Counted from the stretch's first letter, positions 26,966 through 37,100 are shown. The stretch is DNA of 64,000 nucleotides from Erwinia phyllosphaerae (GCF_019132875.1 NZ_JAHSPF010000003.1:62001-126000); one strand, 5' to 3'. Program-made: numbers and translations. Notes: generated by a model from the sequence alone, not told the origin.

Positions 26966-27859
26966 CTATAAACTCTTCCCGCAGGCGGCGATAAGGTGAG
27001 TGACCAGCGCCCGTACCTTAGCCGATGGCCTGGGGCCAGCAGGAAAAACGGCATACGCCTTTAAAGGCTCAAGCTCATAGTCTGGTAATAGCTGCACAAG
27101 GCTGCCGTCGCTTCGCTCTTGTGCGGACATGACCGTTGTCACGTTGGCTATGCCCAAACCTGCCATTGCAGCCGCCAGAATACCCGGAGCCGCATCAATT
27201 TTGATTTGTCCACGCAGCGTTACAACCTGGTCTGCACCTGCCTTAAACAGTTTTAGCGTGCTCTTTTCAGGAAAGCTCAACTCGTGCAGGATCGCGTCGT
27301 GAAAAGCGAGTTCTTCCGGCTCTCTGGGCACGCCTTTCCTGGCGAGATAGGCTGGTGAGGCCACTAACATTCGCGGCACGGAGGCAATTTGCCTTGCGCC
27401 AAAGGTAGAATCCTCAAGGTCGCCCATGCGGATGGCTACATCAATGCCGGCAGCCACCAGGTTCTGCCGCTCGTCCCGCATGGTAATTTCAACCCGCAGA
27501 TCGGGATAGCGTTCGAGAAAAGCCGGTAAGGCGGGAATGATCGCTCTGGTACCGTACATTACGGGTACTGCCAGGCGAACAGTTCCCCGCAGAGAATCAA
27601 CTCCCCGAGCCGCATCTTCGGCCTCTTCTAAATCGGCAGCCGCCTGGCGAGCCTTTTCCAGAAACACTGCACCCGCTTCAGTTAACGCCATGTTGCGGGT
27701 CGTGCGCAGCAAGAGCTTCACGCCCAGACGCTTTTCCAGCCCGGTGATGATACGAGAAGTTGAAGGCTGTGACAGCCCAAGCTCCTGGGCGGCACGGGAA
27801 AAGCTTCCCGCCTCTGCAACACGGGTGAAAACCTCTATCTCAAGCCAGCGGTCATTCAT
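26966..27859 (-). CDS. LysR-family transcriptional regulator (divergent from second GST)
   Basis: A 297-residue LTTR. Its helix-turn-helix (FSRAAQELGLSQPSTSRIITGLEK) and binding domain (LRGTVRLAVPVMYGTRAIIPALP) place it with the CrgA-like group, like the LysR at 22102-23007. It is divergent from the glutathione transferase at 27975 across 115 bp, repeating the LysR/GST arrangement 5 kb away. The two LysR-GST pairs might be old duplicates, but the proteins are clearly different. Confidence 0.9.
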   Translation of the reverse strand: MNDRWLEIEVFTRVAEAGSFSRAAQELGLSQPSTSRIITGLEKRLGVKLLLRTTRNMALTEAGAVFLEKARQAAADLEEAEDAARGVDSLRGTVRLAVPVMYGTRAIIPALPAFLERYPDLRVEITMRDERQNLVAAGIDVAIRMGDLEDSTFGARQIASVPRMLVASPAYLARKGVPREPEELAFHDAILHELSFPEKSTLKLFKAGADQVVTLRGQIKIDAAPGILAAAMAGLGIANVTTVMSAQERSDGSLVQLLPDYELEPLKAYAVFPAGPRPSAKVRALVTHLIAACGKSL

Positions 27860-27974
27860 TTATATTCCAGATAAGTGTTCTGCAAAATCGCAGTATACAT
27901 TTACCAGAAGAAAAAGTTTAACGTGGATCCTTCACTACAGGTTGAGTTAACAATCACCGATCCATGAGGAAATT

Positions 27975-28637
27975 ATGTCCATCAAAATTTACGGCGACCC
28001 TGGTTCAGGCAGCCTCCGACGTGTCACAACCGCCGCTGCGGTTATGGGTATTAATATCGAACGTATGAATATCGACTTGTTCAAAGGAGAAAGCCATACG
28101 GCCGAGTTTCTGAAGCTAAACCCGCACGGTCTTTCTCCCGTATTGCAGGACGGCGACACCATTATCTGGGAAGCGTCAGCCATTAACCTCTACCTGGCCG
28201 ACAAAGCAGATTCCAGTTTGACTGGCCGCACGCCGTCAGAGAAGTGGGAAGTATTACAATGGATGTTCTGGTCCGGTGAGCAATGGCGGATATTCTCTAC
28301 TCTGCTGTTCGATGCGTGGGCCGGGGAAACCTTTATGGATAAGCCAAAGGACGAAGCGATTACCCAGCTGGCGATAAGCAATATTCGTAGCGCGGCAAAG
28401 GTTCTGGATGAGCATCTTGCAAACCGAAAGTTCATTGTTGGCGATGCGCTGACGCTTGCCGATATTGATATCGCCGCACCTTTTTCGCAATACAAACGCA
28501 CCGGCGCGCCGTTTGACGAGTTTCCTGGGCTGATAGCCTGGCAGCAGCGTCTACTGGAGACCGTGCCCGCGTGGGAATCGACGCGTGACGAAGTAGAAAA
28601 ACGCATGGCTGGCGTTTTGAACGCGTCAAACTTTTAA
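27975..28637 (+). CDS. Glutathione S-transferase
   Basis: A 220-residue GST. The thioredoxin-like domain has an N-terminal GDPGSGSLRRVTTAA motif (Ser and Arg near the glutathione thiol site), NPHGLSPVLQDGDTIIWEASAINLYLA, and then a helical domain with GDALTLADIDIAAPFSQY. It resembles the GstB/Phi-like bacterial group. Its substrate is unknown. It is divergent from the LysR gene, which probably controls it. Confidence 0.9.
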   Translation: MSIKIYGDPGSGSLRRVTTAAAVMGINIERMNIDLFKGESHTAEFLKLNPHGLSPVLQDGDTIIWEASAINLYLADKADSSLTGRTPSEKWEVLQWMFWSGEQWRIFSTLLFDAWAGETFMDKPKDEAITQLAISNIRSAAKVLDEHLANRKFIVGDALTLADIDIAAPFSQYKRTGAPFDEFPGLIAWQQRLLETVPAWESTRDEVEKRMAGVLNASNF

Positions 28638-29006
28638 AGCAACCTCAAGCCTGGGTATGCTCAAAACAGAATGCCGGAAATAGCCTGGCGTTCGGGAAGT
28701 TATCTCTTATCAGGCATCCGGTGTTCAAAGCAGGGTGCCTGCTGTTCTGCTAAAAGCATGCCTGCTTAGGCGACCATCCGGCCACGCCCGTCATCATTTT
28801 CATCATCTGCCCGACGCAACATGAATTTCTCTCATGTTCGTTGAAATTAAATCACTTTTTTTCATTCTGTGACTCAGGCATAAAGTATGCATAGTTATTA
28901 ACACAGATAACATAAACACAACTGAATGAGAAAGCCTGCAAAGAACATCAGGATGTCCTGACAGCAAGCAACAGAATCAGGTTTATAACAGATATCAGGA
29001 TACCGG
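28638..29006 (+). promoter_or_regulatory. Upstream region of the mesX-mesD genes
   Basis: About 370 bp without a gene. It holds a perfect 14-bp palindrome, TCAGGA-TG-TCCTGA, at 28948-28961, with another TCAGGA half at 28994-28999. A sequence one base off the MetR pattern TGAA-N5-TTCA lies at 28822-28834 (TGAA-N5-CTCA). A possible -10 lies around 28880. I see no MetJ box (AGACGTCT). Control by methionine regulators is a guess from the downstream genes. Confidence 0.35.
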
Positions 29007-29990
29007 ATGACGATGACTAACGCATTTAGCTTCACCATTAAGAGCCTTCGTTTCGACGAAAATTACAACCCTTCCGAAAATACGCGTATCACCACCAACT
29101 TTGCGAACCTGGCAAGGGGTGAGAAACGTCAGGAAAACCTGCACAACGCCTTAGTGATGATGAACAATCGTTTCAACTCTCTGGCGCACTGGGATAACCC
29201 TAAAGCAGACCGTTATGCCGTTGAGCTGGACATCATCTCCGCCTGGCTGGACATTGAAGGCACGGGTAAAGCCTTCCCGGTCATTGAAGTATTGAAAACC
29301 AATATCGTTGATAAAAAAACTAGCCAACGCATTGACGGCATTGTGGGCAATAACTTCTCCTCTTACGTGCGGGATTATGACTTCAGCGTACTGCTGTCAG
29401 AGCACAACAAAAATCAGTCTGCCTTCAGCACGCCGGATAATTTTGGTGATTTGCACGGGAATATCTTCAAAAGCTTTATCAACTCGGACGTTTACAAAGA
29501 AAACTTCAAAAAAGCGCCGGTTATCTGCCTGAGTGTTTCCAGCAAAAATACCTATTACCGTACCGGTAATACGCATCCCGTGCTGGGCATTGAATATCAG
29601 CAGGATGAATATTCTCTGACCGACCGCTATTTCGCCAAAATGGGCCTGCAGGCTCGCTATTTTATGCCGGCCAATAGCGTGGCGCCTTTAGCTTTCTATT
29701 TTTCTGGCGACCTGCTCAGCGATTACACCAATCTTGAACTGATTGGGACTATCAGCACGATGGAAACTTTTCAGAAAATCTATCGGCCAGAAATTTACAA
29801 CGCCAATTCCGCGGCAGGAAAAGAGTACCGCCCGGATCTGAATTATCAGGATTATTCCTTAACGCAAATTGTTTACGATCGAGAAGAACGCAGCCATCTG
29901 GCAGTAGAACAAGGGAAGTTTACTGAAGAGCACTTTATCAAACCGTACCAGACTCTTCTTGAGCAGTGGTTTGCACGTTCCGTTTCTTGA
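29007..29990 (+). CDS. mesX: MesX, DUF1852 partner of methionine synthase MesD
   Basis: A 327-residue DUF1852 protein (FSFTIKSLRFDENY, ANLARGEKRQENL, GNNFSSYVRDYDFSVLL, FKSFINSDVYK). From published work as I recall it, DUF1852 (MesX) is needed by the core methionine synthase MesD, which works without folate and needs oxygen; the methyl donor is unknown. The gene lies 29 bp upstream of the MetE-like gene on the same strand, exactly that pairing. AGGA lies 6 nt before the ATG. No signal peptide or membrane segment is seen. Confidence 0.85.
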   Translation: MTMTNAFSFTIKSLRFDENYNPSENTRITTNFANLARGEKRQENLHNALVMMNNRFNSLAHWDNPKADRYAVELDIISAWLDIEGTGKAFPVIEVLKTNIVDKKTSQRIDGIVGNNFSSYVRDYDFSVLLSEHNKNQSAFSTPDNFGDLHGNIFKSFINSDVYKENFKKAPVICLSVSSKNTYYRTGNTHPVLGIEYQQDEYSLTDRYFAKMGLQARYFMPANSVAPLAFYFSGDLLSDYTNLELIGTISTMETFQKIYRPEIYNANSAAGKEYRPDLNYQDYSLTQIVYDREERSHLAVEQGKFTEEHFIKPYQTLLEQWFARSVS

Positions 29991-30019
29991 TTAACCAAAA
30001 AAATATAAGGTCACCTGCG

Positions 30020-31051
30020 ATGAAAAAATTATTACCTACTTCTACTGCCGGCAGCTTACCTAAGCCATCATGGCTTGCTCAGCCAGAGCAGCTCTGGTCA
30101 CCCTGGAAACTGCAGGGTGATGAATTAGTCGACGGTAAAAAAGATGCGCTGCGCCTGTGCCTGGACGACCAGCAGCAGGCCGGTATTGATATCGTTAGCG
30201 ATGGCGAGCAGACGCGTCAGCACTTTGTCACTACGTTTATTGAACACCTTGACGGCGTTGATTTTGAGAAGCGCGAAATCGTTAAAATCCGCGACCGTTA
30301 TGAGGCAAGCGTGCCTACGGTGTTTGGTGATGTTGCGCGCCGCAAGCCGGTTTTTGTTGAAGACGCCAAATTCCTGCGTCAGCAAACCAAACAGCCGATC
30401 AAATGGGCATTGCCTGGTCCGATGACCATGATCGATACGCTGTATGACGGTCACTATAAAAGCCGTGAAAAGCTGGCCTGGGAATTCGCTAAAATCCTTA
30501 ACCAGGAAGCCAAAGAATTAGAAGCCGCCGGTGTCGATATTATCCAGTTTGATGAGCCTGCCTTTAACGTTTTCTTTGATGAAGTCAACGACTGGGGTAT
30601 CGCAACGTTAGAAAGAGCTATCGAAGGCCTGCAGTGTGAAACTGCCGTGCACATTTGCTACGGCTACGGCATCAAAGCCAACACGGACTGGAAAAAAACG
30701 CTGGGTTCAGAATGGCGTCAATATGAAGAGATTTTCCCTAAGCTGCAAAAATCTAATATCGATATTGTTTCGCTGGAATGTCAGAACTCGCACGTGCCAA
30801 TGGAGCTGATTGAGCTGATTCGCGGTAAGAAAGTAATGGTTGGTGCCATTGACGTGGCAACCAATAACATTGAAACCCCGGAAGAAGTCGCCGCAACGCT
30901 GCGTAAAGCCCTGCAGTTTGTCGACGCCGACAAGCTTTATCCTTGCACTAACTGCGGCATGATTCCGCTGCCACGCCATGTAGCGAGAGGCAAGCTGAAT
31001 GCCCTGAGTGCAGGCGCGGAAATCGTTCGCAAAGAGTTGCTGGCAAAATAA
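30020..31051 (+). CDS. mesD: MesD-type methionine synthase (MetE C-terminal-domain-like)
   Basis: A 343-residue protein that corresponds only to the catalytic C-terminal domain of MetE. It has STAGSLPKP at the N-terminus and the zinc ligands in HICYGYG (His and Cys), in the SLECQNSH segment (Glu) and in TNCGMIPLPR (Cys). It lacks the folate-binding N-terminal half of MetE. ATG 30020 is chosen for its AAGG site; the open frame starts earlier, inside mesX. Together with MesX it should transfer a methyl group to homocysteine. A terminator follows. Confidence 0.87.
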   Translation: MKKLLPTSTAGSLPKPSWLAQPEQLWSPWKLQGDELVDGKKDALRLCLDDQQQAGIDIVSDGEQTRQHFVTTFIEHLDGVDFEKREIVKIRDRYEASVPTVFGDVARRKPVFVEDAKFLRQQTKQPIKWALPGPMTMIDTLYDGHYKSREKLAWEFAKILNQEAKELEAAGVDIIQFDEPAFNVFFDEVNDWGIATLERAIEGLQCETAVHICYGYGIKANTDWKKTLGSEWRQYEEIFPKLQKSNIDIVSLECQNSHVPMELIELIRGKKVMVGAIDVATNNIETPEEVAATLRKALQFVDADKLYPCTNCGMIPLPRHVARGKLNALSAGAEIVRKELLAK

Positions 31052-31083
31052 GACGGGTTAATCCCTTCTGAAACAGAGTTCGA

Positions 31084-31119
31084 AGCAGGGCGGCTGATAC
31101 GGTCGTCCTGCTTTTTTTA
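31084..31119 (+). terminator. Rho-independent terminator after mesD
   Basis: AGCAGG (31084-31089) pairs with CCTGCT (31107-31112), extended inside by CG/CG, and a run of seven T residues follows. Confidence 0.8.
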
Positions 31120-31161
31120 TAGCTTACCAGGGTTGATGGCAGCAAATACGGGTAAAAGGAT

Positions 31162-32052
31162 TTAACCCGGCCCCTCACTGCCAGCCGCCAGCAAGGGGAC
31201 AACGATGTCACTGATGGGGGTTGGAATACTCAGTGAGCGACCATAACGCTGAATAACGCCGTTGCGTGTATCCCACTCCAGCGGGCGGTTAGCCTGGCGG
31301 TCGGCGAGGATAGAAGTACCCAGATCCGCAGGCGCACGCTGAAAACCCTCGACGATCTCCTGTGGAACGTTATCCTGAAGTATTGCACCCTGCGCTCGCG
31401 CGACAGTCAGACATTCCCCCAGATAAGCCAGGGTCAGTGAGGTAATATCCGTGCGTGAAAACATCCCCGAGCGGCGATTTGCCAGCACCATCAGACCTGC
31501 CGCCGCATTCTGTAGCAGTTTTCGCCAGGCAATGGAGAGAAAATCTGACGACAACTCCACCGTGCAGCGCGTGCCGTCAAGCGCATCTACGACACGTTGT
31601 GCCTGCGGTAAACTGGGCAGAGTCAAACGCGGTTTGGCGCGAAGGGTAACGGAAGCATCAGGCTCGCGCTGCGCCGGAAACCATACTACGGAAGGCAGTA
31701 CCGTTGCCCCGTTAACGTAGAGTTCCAGCTGGGTTTTCTGCTCCACGCCGTTTTGCAGGGCACAGACTACGGTATTTTCATTGCATAACGCGGCCAGCCA
31801 GTCTGCGCAGTCAGCTACCTGAGTAGTTTTTACTGCCACAAAGACCAACTCTATCGGATGGGTGACGATAGAGGCGTTATTCAGGACCGGGCCTGGCACG
31901 ACTACTTCTCCCTTATCGTGATGCAAAACTAATTGCGAATGCGCGGTCCGTCCGCAAAGTATCGGCGTGCGACCAACTTCATGAAGCGCGGCGGCGATGG
32001 TAGTACCTATCGCACCGGGGCCAACGAGCGCAATTGTCGGGCGGTCAGACAT
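31162..32052 (-). CDS. 2-dehydropantoate 2-reductase-family oxidoreductase (PanE-like)
   Basis: A 296-residue ketopantoate reductase-fold protein. It has the NADP motif ALVGPGAIGTTIAAAL (the usual GxGxxG reads GPGAIG), the conserved Lys in VAVKTTQV, CALQNGVEQ, and the conserved catalytic lysine/asparagine segment IAWRKLLQNAAAG. The ATG at 32052 has AGGAGGA upstream, so the longer frame is rejected. It may be a second panE-type gene with a different substrate rather than the housekeeping pantothenate gene, which lies elsewhere in enterobacteria. Confidence 0.85.
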   Translation of the reverse strand: MSDRPTIALVGPGAIGTTIAAALHEVGRTPILCGRTAHSQLVLHHDKGEVVVPGPVLNNASIVTHPIELVFVAVKTTQVADCADWLAALCNENTVVCALQNGVEQKTQLELYVNGATVLPSVVWFPAQREPDASVTLRAKPRLTLPSLPQAQRVVDALDGTRCTVELSSDFLSIAWRKLLQNAAAGLMVLANRRSGMFSRTDITSLTLAYLGECLTVARAQGAILQDNVPQEIVEGFQRAPADLGTSILADRQANRPLEWDTRNGVIQRYGRSLSIPTPISDIVVPLLAAGSEGPG

Positions 32053-32260
32053 AATAAGTCCTCCTGAAGTCAGCGTGGTTACATACCATACGTTAAGGTC
32101 CATTAAAGTTTGTAGGCCGGTTTGCCGATATACGTAGGCTACTACTTCTGACCTTGAATCTCGTTATAGATAATGCCTCGTGCATTTTGCGGGCAAGATA
32201 GCACTACAGAAACGGCTGCCGAACAGGCTGGCGCTTCAGTAAACAATGGGACCGGCCACC

Positions 32261-33493
32261 ATGATCACTGTGAACAAACCCGCTCTTTCCGCCGTCTGGT
32301 CCACGGATAGCCAGGGCGTATGCGTCACCAGCCAGGAAAATCCGGCTGGCCTGATGCCCGCACTGAAAGGCGTCACGTTAAGTACATGGTTGAGGCTGGC
32401 ACAGGCTGACGATGATACCAATATCGCGCTCCAGCTGACGGCGGCGCTGGAACGGGTGACGCCTTTTCATATCGAAATACCTATCCATTGTCTGGACGGA
32501 ACCACGCGGCGTGTAATCCTTTCCGGCTTGCCGGATAGTCAACCTGGAGCATCGGAAAAACAGTATAGCGGCTTTATTCTTGATATCACCGGGCCGCGCA
32601 AAGCTCTTGAGGATGCGCTGCGCACGGCGGCGGAATATCGTCTGCTGATTGAAAACAGCACCGACCTGATTGCCCATTGCGATAAAGATGGCCGATACGT
32701 TTCTATCTCGCCATCCTATAGCGAAATGATAGGCTGGTCAGCCGATGAGGTGGTGGGTCAACTGGTAGTCAATTTCCTGCACCCCGATGACCAGGCACCC
32801 GCGACGGAGGCACTGCAACATGTCTTCAACGGCGGCACGTTGCCGGACGTAGTCGAGGTACGCAAGCTACATCGCGACGGTCACTATATTACGCTTGGCA
32901 CAAAGGCCTGCGGCGTCAGGAATCCTTCTACGGGCAAGAATATTGGCGCAGTGCTGGTTTCTCGCGACATTACCCGTGATAAGAAAAAGATGCAGGAGCT
33001 TGAGAAACTGGCAACTCGCGATACGCTGACCGGCTTGCCTAACCGGGCCTGGATCAACAACCAGATTAGCGAAATGCTGGCGCAGCATGACAATCTGGCC
33101 TACACCACGGTCCTGTTTATCGATCTGAACGGCTTCAAGGCCGTGAATGATTCAATGGGACACGCGACGGGAGATGCCTTGCTGCAACAGGTAAGCGAAC
33201 GGTTACAAGGTTGCATGCGCCCGGGCGACTCTGTGGCACGCCTTGGCGGCGACGAGTTTGTAGTGGCAGCCAGGTGCAGCAATCGGCAGGCAGCGTCCGC
33301 CATCGCCCAGCGCCTCATTGACAGCCTGAAAGAGCCTTTTGTCTTTAATGATAAGGAAGTACGGATCGGGGCGGCGATAGGTATTAGCCTGGCGCGGCCC
33401 GGGACGGCATCGGTTAAAAGTTTATTTGAGCATGCCGACATAGCGATGTACCAGGCGAAAGCACGACGTGATGGGTCATATCAGTTTTTCTGA
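32261..33493 (+). CDS. PAS-GGDEF diguanylate cyclase
   Basis: A soluble protein of about 410 residues. Two PAS-type domains come first (about 15-110, and about 125-245 with RLLIENSTDLIAHCDKDG). A short coiled linker then leads to a GGDEF domain (DTLTGLPNRAW, then RLGGDEFVV). The active-site GGDEF is intact, and an RxxD inhibitory site (RPGD) lies five residues before it, so it should make cyclic di-GMP with product inhibition. No EAL domain and no membrane segment are seen. An alternative ATG lies at 32246. It is divergent from the PanE-like gene. Confidence 0.9.
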   Translation: MITVNKPALSAVWSTDSQGVCVTSQENPAGLMPALKGVTLSTWLRLAQADDDTNIALQLTAALERVTPFHIEIPIHCLDGTTRRVILSGLPDSQPGASEKQYSGFILDITGPRKALEDALRTAAEYRLLIENSTDLIAHCDKDGRYVSISPSYSEMIGWSADEVVGQLVVNFLHPDDQAPATEALQHVFNGGTLPDVVEVRKLHRDGHYITLGTKACGVRNPSTGKNIGAVLVSRDITRDKKKMQELEKLATRDTLTGLPNRAWINNQISEMLAQHDNLAYTTVLFIDLNGFKAVNDSMGHATGDALLQQVSERLQGCMRPGDSVARLGGDEFVVAARCSNRQAASAIAQRLIDSLKEPFVFNDKEVRIGAAIGISLARPGTASVKSLFEHADIAMYQAKARRDGSYQFF

Positions 33494-33686
33494 TCTGGCG
33501 TTCAGGCACGTCGTTAGCGGTAGCCTTCAGCAGCATATCGCCCGTTCAGTTTCTCCCCCCCCCTGAAATAGCGCACAAGGCACGGCCCGGAGGTAAAACT
33601 CGCAGCAGGCAGTGGTCAGCGACCCGTTATCCACTAAACTCATTACTCAAGCTGATGTATCGCTTCCATAAGGCAAGGAGATAATC

Positions 33687-34112
33687 ATGTCTGAACAGAG
33701 TGAAATGACTAACGTGTTCGCCAGTAAAATGCGCGATGCCGATCTGAATTTTATCGCCAATATCGCCAGCAAATTTGGCGTAGGCCTGGGCGTTACCTTG
33801 TTTGTTAAAGGGGCGCTGGTGACGGGAAATACCATTTCCGGCAAGGAATATTACGAACAAATCGCCGAGTTTTTTGGCAAGGTTGAGGAAGGCACGGTAG
33901 AACAGGCGATTGCCAACTATTTCAAACGCACCGGCGAAGCCTATTACACGCCGGAAGATGATGATGCTTCCGTGCCGCTTAACTTTCTGCATCTGAAAGA
34001 TGTCTCTTTTCGCCTCGGTTCCGAGCAGTTCTCACACCATAAAAATGGCCTGCTCAGGATCAAAATAGAAGAGATCGACGGCTTTATGTTGGGTATTTCG
34101 ACTAACGACTGA
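33687..34112 (+). CDS. GvpU-like gas vesicle accessory protein, orphan
   Basis: A 141-residue acidic protein resembling GvpU: NIASKFGVGLGVTLFVKGALVTGNTISGKEYYE, then NFLHLKDVSFR and a C-terminal IEEIDGFMLG. GvpU regulates gas vesicle clustering in Bacillus megaterium. No other gvp gene is present in the window, so a gas vesicle role is doubtful and the protein probably has another job. AAGGAGA precedes the ATG. It is convergent with mfd. Confidence 0.6.
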   Translation: MSEQSEMTNVFASKMRDADLNFIANIASKFGVGLGVTLFVKGALVTGNTISGKEYYEQIAEFFGKVEEGTVEQAIANYFKRTGEAYYTPEDDDASVPLNFLHLKDVSFRLGSEQFSHHKNGLLRIKIEEIDGFMLGISTND

Positions 34113-34125
34113 TGAGCCGGGAAAG

Positions 34126-34161
34126 CACCGTTTCAGCCGTTATTAACGTACTGAAACGGTG
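34126..34161. terminator. Inverted repeat between gvpU-like gene and mfd
   Basis: CACCGTTTCAG (34126-34136) and CTGAAACGGTG (34151-34161) form a perfect 11-bp stem with a 14-nt loop. It lies between two convergent stop codons. It lacks a proper T tract on either strand, so termination is only likely. Confidence 0.5.
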
Positions 34162-34166
34162 ATGGT

Positions 34167-37100
34167 TCAGGCGGCCGCGTTTTCCAGCAGCTGTGCCATA
34201 AAGTCACGTACCCACTTCATGCGCAACTTGCGTTCAGCAAGCTCGCGCGTGAACTTCAGCTTAGTGGGGCCATCCAGCCGCCAGTTCTGCGGCTCCTTCT
34301 GCAGCAGGCCAATCAGCCAGCCTGGATCGGCCTTGTTCTTCTCGGCAAACTCGACAAAACCGCCTTTCTCGCTGGCCTCGACGCGACGAATACCAATCTT
34401 TTTCGCCATCAGGCGCAGCGCGGCAATGTCCAGCAGGTTGCGCGCCGCATCCGGCAGCTGACCAAAGCGGTCAATCAGCTCGACCTTCAAATCATCCAGC
34501 TCGCCTTCCTGCTGCGCGCTGGCAATCCGCTTGTAGAACGACAGGCGCGTATTTACGTCCGGGATAAAATCGTCCGGCAGCAGCGAAGGCATGCGCAGTT
34601 CGATATCGGTCTGGCTGTTGGTCAAATCCTCCAGCGATGGCTCGCGACCTTCCTTCAGCGCGTCGACGGCGTTTTCCAGCAGCTCCATATAAAGCGAGAA
34701 GCCGATGCTTTCCATCTGGCCATGCTGATCTTCACCCAGCAGCTCGCCCGCGCCACGGATCTCTAAATCGTGCGTTGCCAGCGCAAAACCCGCGCCCAAA
34801 TCTTCCAGCGAGGCAATAGCTTCCAGACGCTTGTGCGCATCGGTAGTCATCGACTTCGGATGCGGCGTTAACAGCCACGCATAGGCCTGATGGTGTGAAC
34901 GGCCCACGCGGCCGCGAAGCTGGTGCAGCTGCGCCAGGCCAAAGTGGTCGGCTCGTTCGATGATAATGGTGTTCGCCGTGGGAATATCGATACCGGTTTC
35001 AATAATGGTGGTACAAACCAGCACGTTAAAACGCTGATGATGGAAATCGTTCATCACCCGTTCCAGGTCGCGTTCGCGCATCTGGCCGTGACCAATAGCA
35101 ACGCGCGCTTCCGGCACCAGCTCCGCAATGCGGTTCGCGGCTTTCTCAATGTTTTCCACATCGTTATAAAGATAATAAACCTGGCCGCCGCGCAGCACTT
35201 CGCGCAGGATCGCCTCACGTACCACCAGATTATCGAACTCGCGGACAAAGGTTTTTACCGCAAGACGACGCGCTGGCGGCGTCGCGATAATCGACAGGTC
35301 GCGCATGCCGCTCATTGCCATATTCAGCGTACGCGGGATTGGCGTGGCGGTCAGCGTCAGGATATCGACATCGGCACGCATCGCCTTAATCCGCTCTTTA
35401 TGACGCACGCCAAAGCGGTGCTCTTCATCGACAATCAGCAGCCCCAGGTCGCGCCATTTAATCTCGCTCTGCAACAGCTTGTGCGTGCCGATCAGAATAT
35501 CAATTTTGCCTTCGCGAGCTTCTTCCAGAATTTGCGTTTGCTCTTTAGCGCTGCGAAAGCGGGAAAGCATCTCAATGCGGACTGGCCAGTTGGCGAAGCG
35601 ATCGCGGAAGTTATCGTAATGCTGCTGGGCAAGCAGGGTAGTTGGCACCAGCACGGCAACCTGCTTGTGGTTTTCCACTGCCAGGAAGGCAGCGCGCATC
35701 GCCACTTCGGTTTTACCAAAGCCCACGTCGCCGCAGACCAGCCGGTCCATCGCCAGCGGCTGGCACATATCGCTGAGCACCGCGTTAATCGCCTGCGCCT
35801 GATCCGGCGTGGTTTCAAACGGGAAGCTGTCGCAAAACAGCTGATACTGCTCGCGATCGTGCTTAAAGGCGAAGCCCGCTTTAGCCGCGCGCTGGGCATA
35901 GATATCCAGCAGCTCGGCGGCCACGTCGCGCACTTTTTCCGCCGCTTTTTGCCGCGCGCGCGACCAGGCATCGCTGCCCAGCTTGTGCAGTGGGGCATTT
36001 TCGTCCGCGCCGCCAGCGTAGCGGCTGATCAGATGCAGAGAAGAAACCGGCACGTAAAGCTTAGCGTCTCCGGCATAGGCCAGCATCAGATACTCGGCGG
36101 TAATGCCGCCGGTTTCCAGCGTGGTCAGACCGATATAGCGACCAACACCGTGCTCCAGATGCACCACCGGCTGGCCAGGATGCAGCTCCGCCAGGTTGCG
36201 GATCAGCACGTCCGGGTTAATGGTGCGGCGGCTATCCTGACGACGGCGGCTGACGCGCTCGCCCAGCAAATCGCTTTCACAAATCAGCGCCCGGTTGCGC
36301 AGGCTGTCGATAAAGCCGTGCTCGCTGGCGCCAATAATCAGATAAGCGCCGGGTTCTTGCGCGTCATTTAAGGCGTGAATGGTTTTCGGCGTGAGCTTGA
36401 TGCGGGCCAGCAGCTCCTGTAACGCTTCGCGGCGGCCTTCGCTCTCTACCGAAAAGATCACCGGGCCGCTGAAATTCTCCAGGAACTGCCGCAGCGCGCC
36501 CAGCGGCGCTTTTGCCTGCGCCTGCACCGCCAGATCGGGCAGATTTTGATAGCCCAGATTGGTATTGGCCGCTTTTTCTGCCAGCTCGTCGCTTTTCAGC
36601 TGGACGCGCGGCCACTTTTTCAGCTCGCCAAACAGTTCGTCGGTGCGCAGCCAGAGTTTTTCCGGCGGCAGTAAGGGCCGCATCGGATCGACACGGCGAT
36701 TTTCAAAACGCGCCATCACTTCCTGCCAGAAGCGCTCCGCCGCGCTTTCCAGCTCGCCGGTATTAATCAACAGCGTATTGGCAGGAAGATAGCTAAACAG
36801 CGAAGGTAGCGCCTGCTCAAAAAAGAGCGGCTGCCAGTATTCAATGCCAGAAGGCAGCGTGCCTTTGCTCACCTGCTGATAGATATGTTCAGCTTCACGT
36901 CTGACGTCAAAGTGTTCGCGCCACTGCGTGCGGAACAGCTCAATGGCTGCTTTATCGGTCGGAAACTCGTGGGCGGGCAGCAGGTTAATCGCCTCTACCT
37001 CTTCCAGCGTGCGCTGGCTGTCAACGTCGAACAGGCGCAGGCTGTCGATCTCATCATCAAAAAAGTCGATGCGGTAGGGCTGTTCGCTGCCCATCGGATA

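Noticed and set aside
34923-36371. 482-codon open frame antisense to mfd
   Set aside because: It lies wholly inside the mfd gene on the other strand and its composition follows the mfd codon pattern. It is a GC-bias shadow.
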